DNA of 64,000 nt, taken from contig JABCPU010000023.1 of the NCBI GenBank assembly GCA_016800925.1, positions 62,001-126,000 on the forward strand. The letters are read 5' to 3'. The notes beneath the pieces are model-generated. The model saw only the letters and a program-made list of their open reading frames with translations, was not told the origin of the DNA and made no database searches. The stretch is from Suillus spraguei. Lineage: Eukaryota; Basidiomycota; Agaricomycetes; Boletales; Suillaceae. Made by a program: the position numbers and the translations under genes. This document shows, piece by piece, positions 60,087 through 64,000 of the stretch (the stretch's first letter is position 1; each line of letters begins with the position of its first letter).

Positions 60087-60223
60087 TTCTCGATAATTCT
60101 CGATAATTCTTGCCTTGTTCAAAAAAAACTCGTCTGACATTATCATCTTTAGCAACTTTGTAGATAAACAGCTGTTATTATGCTAATGTTACAATATTAT
60201 ATGAATTTTGCCTAATTTGCCTT

Positions 60224-60241
60224 GGGAGGGTTTTCCTGATG
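60224..60241 (-). repeat. Right terminal inverted repeat of the Plavaka element
   Basis: GGGAGGGTTTTCCTGATG, the reverse complement of 53762-53779, followed by TA and then P450 intron sequence ending GCCAG. Confidence 0.93.
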
Positions 60242-60599
60242 TATCTGCTCGCCAGGTTCTGCCCCGGTATGCCTAAATGATGTGACTCGACAAACAGTAT
60301 TTTGACGTTGTTTGCTATCATGGACAGGTCTCCACCTCGCTGATGCCTCTGTCTGGATATCCGCTGCGATGTCTCTTGCAGCGTTTGATATCTCCAAGGT
60401 CGTCGAGAATGGTACTGAGATCACCCCTGAAGTTGATCCTGCATCAGGCACGATCAGGTATGTCGTCCATCCATCCCATCGCATTCGCGGTGCTTGTTTT
60501 AATAGACGTACTTCCAGCCATCCCAAGCCCTTCAAGTGCACTATTAAGCCTCGTTCTGAAGAAGCCATTGTGCTCATTCAGCAGGATATTACTTATTAA

Positions 60600-61005
60600 T
60601 GGTACAAAGATAATTCTGGACGTCTAAATCTGTCATGCATCCCATTGTATGTATTTCGTTTCATGTTCCTAATTTCAGTTAGCGGGCTCTTTCTTGGTGA
60701 GATTAATTAACGGGCGGGCGATGCGCGAAACACCCATGCTATGTGAGATGGTTACTTGCCATGCCCCCACTCCATTTTCGCACGACGCTCGAACTTCATC
60801 CAATTTTATTCCTTACAATCCGTTCGTTTATGTTTAGACGCAACAATGCAGAATACAGCTACGCGATACAAAACACTCATACTACCAACTTGCCAACCAT
60901 GACAAACAAGAAAAAATCCAAGCAGTTGAATGCCTGGTGGATGCGGCCTACAATTCTTTAAACTTGGCTGCATCTGAGTTCGTCATGTACAAACCAATCC
61001 ATCAA
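60600..61005. other. Gene-free region after the P450 stop
   Basis: Contains the P450 3' untranslated region and no recognisable coding sequence. Confidence 0.35.
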
Positions 61006-61417
61006 CTATGCGGACGACCCGGCCGTCTTAGCTGCCTTCCTCGCCGGCCCACCTTGCGCAAGAGCACCATCTGCCTTGCGTTTGCCTTCAGGGTCTGCAG
61101 GAGGGTCAATGCTCTTGGGTAACATGATTTTCGGTCTCTCCGTCAATAGATGACCCAGACAGACTTCAAAGTAGTCTGGCAGATGCGTAAACCTAACATC
61201 AGGACTGGGCGCAGACACATACTAAAAATCACGACTCCCTCGCTGTCATATAATCCAGTACGGCAGACGACATGATGGCGAAGATGGAAGAGCGGTTGCC
61301 AGTTCTCTTTTCATAGCCAGAAAAAGGGCATTGATCAGATACAAAAGTCCGATTCCTATCCCAACCTCGATTGAATTCAAATATGACACGTACAGCTTGA
61401 AATCCAAGATTGCACAC
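61006..61417 (-). CDS. Possible 3' exons of an unidentified gene
   Basis: On the minus strand an exon-like stretch reads SAPSPDVRFTHLPDYFEVCL, GHLLTERPKIMLPKSIDPPA and a basic end (RKADGALAQGGPARKAAKTA) with a stop at 61006. Upstream, 61229-61417 reads VIFEFNRGWDRNRTFVSDQC and SIFAIMSSAVLDYMTARE. The compositions are protein-like, but no normal intron joins the two and I do not recognise the family. It may be the remnant of a gene or an unidentified element. Confidence 0.3.
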
Positions 61418-63082
61418 ACCTGCGCGTGAAATGTTGGTTCACAGTTCGTTCAATGGTGATTTCAGCAATACAAACTTCATCTCGTTCCCACTGACGAATT
61501 TAACCATCGCGCCACGCGGTCGGTATATTGCAACTGGTGCACAAGCAGGCAAGGCTTCAAATGAGTGGCATTTGTTTCTTCCACGACGTATCTCACAATA
61601 CGTTCCTTGCTGCTATGTAGTGGCACATTCTTCGCTCACCTAGTTGCACACCCGGTAAAGGTCAGTCCCATCCAATGTCGCATACTGCTACCATTAAGGA
61701 GGAAGCGCTTCTGAGTTTCCGCCTGGTAAGTCAGTAGGTATGAAAATGCAGTTACTCGCCTTACCAAAGTGCATCCTGGCGACACTGCATCATAATGTGG
61801 CTGATCCTTTTCCTTCGTCTGACGAGGTGCGCCAATCACTGGTGAGTTCACCGCCACTCCTCGTTCTCCATTTCTCCGTCACGCTAATATGTTTGACCCG
61901 GCCACGATGCTGATGCAGAAAGTTCTTGAATGTCGGTAGTACGAGGACCAAGCTGTGGCCCTGCGACACTGTGAAGCTCTGTACAGAACATTGGGATTTA
62001 CTGATGAGACCTATTAGTATTTTGAGCATTCTTTGCTGTTGGGGCACATATGAAGGTCTGTCTAAATCATTGCAATCGCTGTTCACTGTGACCAAGGTGG
62101 AACATTTATCTGAGCCAAACCATCTAGATCTGGAAGCCATCATTGCGTTTTATGCTTCACAGGCACAAATTAGTACTATGTTTTTCATCATCTGTTTTCA
62201 CAAGATATATTTCTTGCAGCCGGCCTGCACACGCATTAAATAATTGAAGGTCAAATAAATTTAAAATTTTTCGAACAGTCGCGAGTCGCACAAGGTCAAT
62301 AGAAGCTATTTACCTTGCTAGAAATATTCTGAGAAATAGAAGCCTTGGAAGGAAAGCACGGTGGTCTGGCTTTGCATACAGAACGAAGCGGGTAGACTCG
62401 GCAGAGTTTTCTTTCATAGCTAACGAGTCGCGCGATTCCAGCGTCGTCACTAGCGAGCGACGTGTTCGTTATGAGTGAGAGCGTGCGCCGCGGAGGCATG
62501 TGCCGGGGATTAATATAATCCCCTTTTCAAATTCCGTCCTCGGTGGCTACATAGTCCTCATCCATCGGTATCTGTAATCTACCAGCTTGCCCTCTTTCGT
62601 TGCTAGGTGAGTTTATGGTTGGTTGGTTTCGTGTAAATCTTTCTAACCTCCTCGCTACCTAGTTTTTTGAGCACCCTCCCTATCTTGGTAATACCTGTGA
62701 AGCGATCATTCTTTCCGTTGAACGAAGCGGGTAGACTAAGCAGAGATTATTCACTCCGGTATCGATGTGGCTTGTGGTATTTTTGTCTACCTTCTTTGTT
62801 ATCATTTGATATTTGAATGTATCACTGATCACGTACTATTGGTATAGTAGATATCCTCCACGCCATGACCCTGCTTCGCAAGGTAACTAATATGGGAGTC
62901 GGGGATAGGAAGGTATGCCAGCGGTACGGGCTAGAACACGTATCTCAGTCCAATCCATACCCGTGGTTTGTAGATTAAATGATGTTAATTTATATCGATT
63001 CTTCTGTAAAACCATACGGGAAGCCAACCACTCATTTTGTTCTCTCATCACCCTTTACTTGTTCATTCTCTTCTACTGGGTC
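61418..63082. other. Mostly gene-free region upstream of the second P450
   Basis: A minus-strand frame at 61790-62143 (SKSQCSVQSFTVSQGHSLVL, then FLHQHRGRVKHISVTEKWRT) looks weakly protein-like but has no identified family. GAACGAAGCGGGTAGACT occurs twice, near 62383 and 62719. The repeat fragment at 62834-62890 matches 38203-38275. From about 62915 the sequence resembles that upstream of the first P450 (43400 onward), so the P450 duplication includes some 5' flank. Confidence 0.4.
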
Positions 63083-64000
63083 ATGTTGACATCCGACGTC
63101 ACTTTGCTGAACCTATGTCTTGCTGGGGTTGGGGCGGCATATCTGGTCAAGCAGGTGTTGAACAAGATTCCTGCACCATATCCCCCTGGCCCCCGTGGGT
63201 GGCCTCTCGTTGGGAACGTCCCAGACGTGCCTAAAGTCAAGCGCTGGCTCACCTTTGCGGAGTGGGGGAAGAAGTATGGTGAGTATCTCCTGTTGTTCCA
63301 AAATAACCCATTTTAATTCTGTGCCTTCTAGGCGCTATCTCCCATATCGAGGTCCTGGGCCACCACATCATTGTGTTAAATTCAGTCAAGAGTGCAATGG
63401 ACATGTTGGACAAGAAAGGTACTGTGTACTCTGACCGTCCTGTTCTGCCCATGGCTGGCGAACTTGTTGGCTGGAAGCACTCTTTGTTTCTTCTTCCGTA
63501 CGGTGACCGCTGGCGCCAGTACCGCAAGAACATACACCAAATCATGGGCAGTCGCGCCGCCTTGCATGTCTATTACCCAATCGAGGAGATCGAGACCCGC
63601 AAATTTCTGAAGCGTGTGTTTTCGAACCCCGAGCAACTGCGAGCTCATGTTCAACAGTATGTCGTATAAATTACCCTTGCATGAATGGGACCTTGAATCT
63701 TCATAGCACCGCCGGCGCTATCATTTTGCGAATCTCTCATGGTTATGAGGTGAAGGAAACCGGCGATCCATATATTGACCTTGCAGACCGCGCTATGAAC
63801 CAATTCACGGCGTCTACTACTCCCGGCGCCTTCATGGTTGACCTCGTGCCATTCCGTAAGACTATAAGACTCTGGGTTTGCTTGTGATTGGTCTGATTAT
63901 TTCCAGTGGCCAACGTCCCCGAGTGGTTTCCTGGTGCTGGCTTCAAGCGCTTAGCCCGTGCATACGCCAAGACTGCCGGAGATATGGTTACCACGCCCTA
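63083..64000 (+). CDS. Cytochrome P450, paralogue of the split gene, truncated by the window end
   Basis: Exons 63083-63278, 63332-63656, 63707-63855 and 63907 onward encode MLTSDVTLLNLCLAGVGAAYL (signal anchor), then PPGPRGWPLVGNVPDVPKVK, AISHIEVLGHHIIVLNSVKS, SDRPVLPMAGELVGWKHSLF, a C-helix WRQYRKNIHQIMGSRA, TAGAIILRISHGYEVKETGD and VANVPEWFPGAGFKRLARAY. No element interrupts it. It is very similar to the gene starting at 43550, with the same intron positions, so the two are a duplicated pair. The rest, including the heme loop, lies outside the window. These OrdA-like P450s are ER-anchored monooxygenases; the substrate cannot be inferred. Confidence 0.92.

Larger units (their letters stand above)
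53760..60243. mobile_element. Composite DNA transposon (Plavaka type) carrying transposase and a DUF6532 gene
   Basis: The element is 53762-60241 (6480 bp) with 18-bp perfect terminal inverted repeats CATCAGGAAAACCCTCCC, flanked on both sides by TA, the probable target dinucleotide. Between the repeats lie a DUF6532 gene on the minus strand and a Plavaka-type transposase on the plus strand, in divergent arrangement. Removing the element leaves a 51-52 nt P450 intron with normal GT and AG ends, which fixes the boundaries independently of the repeats. Plavaka elements are DNA transposons of the CACTA/KDZ group described in mushrooms. Gene content beyond transposase is the unusual feature. Confidence 0.88.
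43550..60599 (+). pseudogene. Cytochrome P450 gene split by three mobile-element insertions
   Basis: P450 pieces run in order over 17 kb. Exon 1 (43550-43742) holds the membrane anchor and PPGPRGWPLVGNM. Exon 2 (43796-44709) is broken by a LINE fragment. Exon 3 (44760-44908) and exon 4 (44953-45068) carry ISHGYEVKE and VPEWFPGAGFKR. Exon 5 starts at 45116 and is cut by a full LINE at 45190. Coding resumes at 53116 (MVMWSAASLYGAGSDT, the I-helix), then the ExxR region (LPYIEALVKEVFRW), IPHRVIEDDVHDGYYIPKGS and NPERFLDNNGKDPELDPRTICFGFGRR, ending at 53724. A DNA element fills the next intron. An 11-nt microexon (60256-60266) supplies FCP of the heme loop, and exons from 60328 give GLHLADASVWISAAMSLAAFDISKVVE to the stop at 60599. 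This resembles the OrdA-like P450s common in mushrooms. The exon insertions abolish function. Confidence 0.9.

Noticed and set aside
53725..60255. DUF6532 and Plavaka genes as ordinary chromosomal neighbours downstream of a P450 truncated at 53724
   Set aside because: Matching terminal inverted repeats and the P450 exons resuming at 60256 show that the whole 6.5 kb is one insertion.
60313..60340. The last P450 exon seemed to have Trp-Thr in place of the heme Cys-Pro
   Set aside because: Reading straight into GLHLADA uses intron sequence. An 11-nt microexon at 60256-60266 with proper splice sites supplies the cysteine.
1..64000. CRISPR arrays, bacterial operons or prophage
   Set aside because: Introns, fungal families and eukaryotic mobile elements throughout; no regularly spaced short repeats were seen.

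Overview
This window looks like nuclear DNA of a filamentous mushroom-forming basidiomycete (Agaricomycetes). Genes are interrupted by many 50-60 nt introns with GT..AG ends. The transposon families (Plavaka, chromodomain Ty3/Gypsy, fungal LINE) and orphan domain families (DUF6532, DUF6533) are typical of that class. I cannot name the species. Splice sites and family assignments were read by eye without database searches.

Layout. 0.6-4.1 kb: cytochrome c1 and a SAC3/GANP (Thp3/LENG8-type) protein. 4.6-11.4 kb: a 3.4-kb tandem duplication, each unit holding a DUF6533-type membrane-protein gene, followed by tRNA-Glu(UUC). 13.7-19.0 kb: a complete Ty3/Gypsy chromovirus-like element with identical 205-bp LTRs and a 5-bp target duplication. 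19.4-42.1 kb: a conserved housekeeping block holding dynein intermediate chain, alanine-glyoxylate aminotransferase, sulfite reductase beta subunit, lanosterol synthase, an Arp9-like actin-related protein, ribosomal protein L30, a C2H2 zinc-finger protein, a Vms1/ANKZF1 homologue and phosphomannomutase. 42.1-43.5 kb: a degraded gene-like stretch with a perfect 29-bp-arm hairpin.

43.5-60.6 kb is the most interesting part. One cytochrome P450 gene is spread over 17 kb because mobile DNA landed in it repeatedly. (1) A 5'-truncated LINE copy sits antisense in exon 2. (2) A nearly full-length LINE sits in a later exon, and an AT-rich 1.55-kb segment lies between its two ORFs. (3) A 6.48-kb DNA element bounded by 18-bp terminal inverted repeats sits inside an intron. 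It carries two divergent genes, a Plavaka-type transposase and a DUF6532 gene. The P450 pieces resume at each junction, including a predicted 11-nt microexon carrying the heme-ligand cysteine and the true 3' end. A closely related P450 starts at 63.1 kb, appears uninterrupted and runs off the window.

The two LINE copies differ, in their shared ~570 bp, by six substitutions that are all CpG transitions plus one 1-base indel. Both the Gypsy pol and the LINE ORF2 are broken by a single in-frame TGA where a CGA codon is expected. Together this suggests cytosine methylation followed by deamination as the main route of transposon decay here. The housekeeping genes are independent units and form no single pathway.
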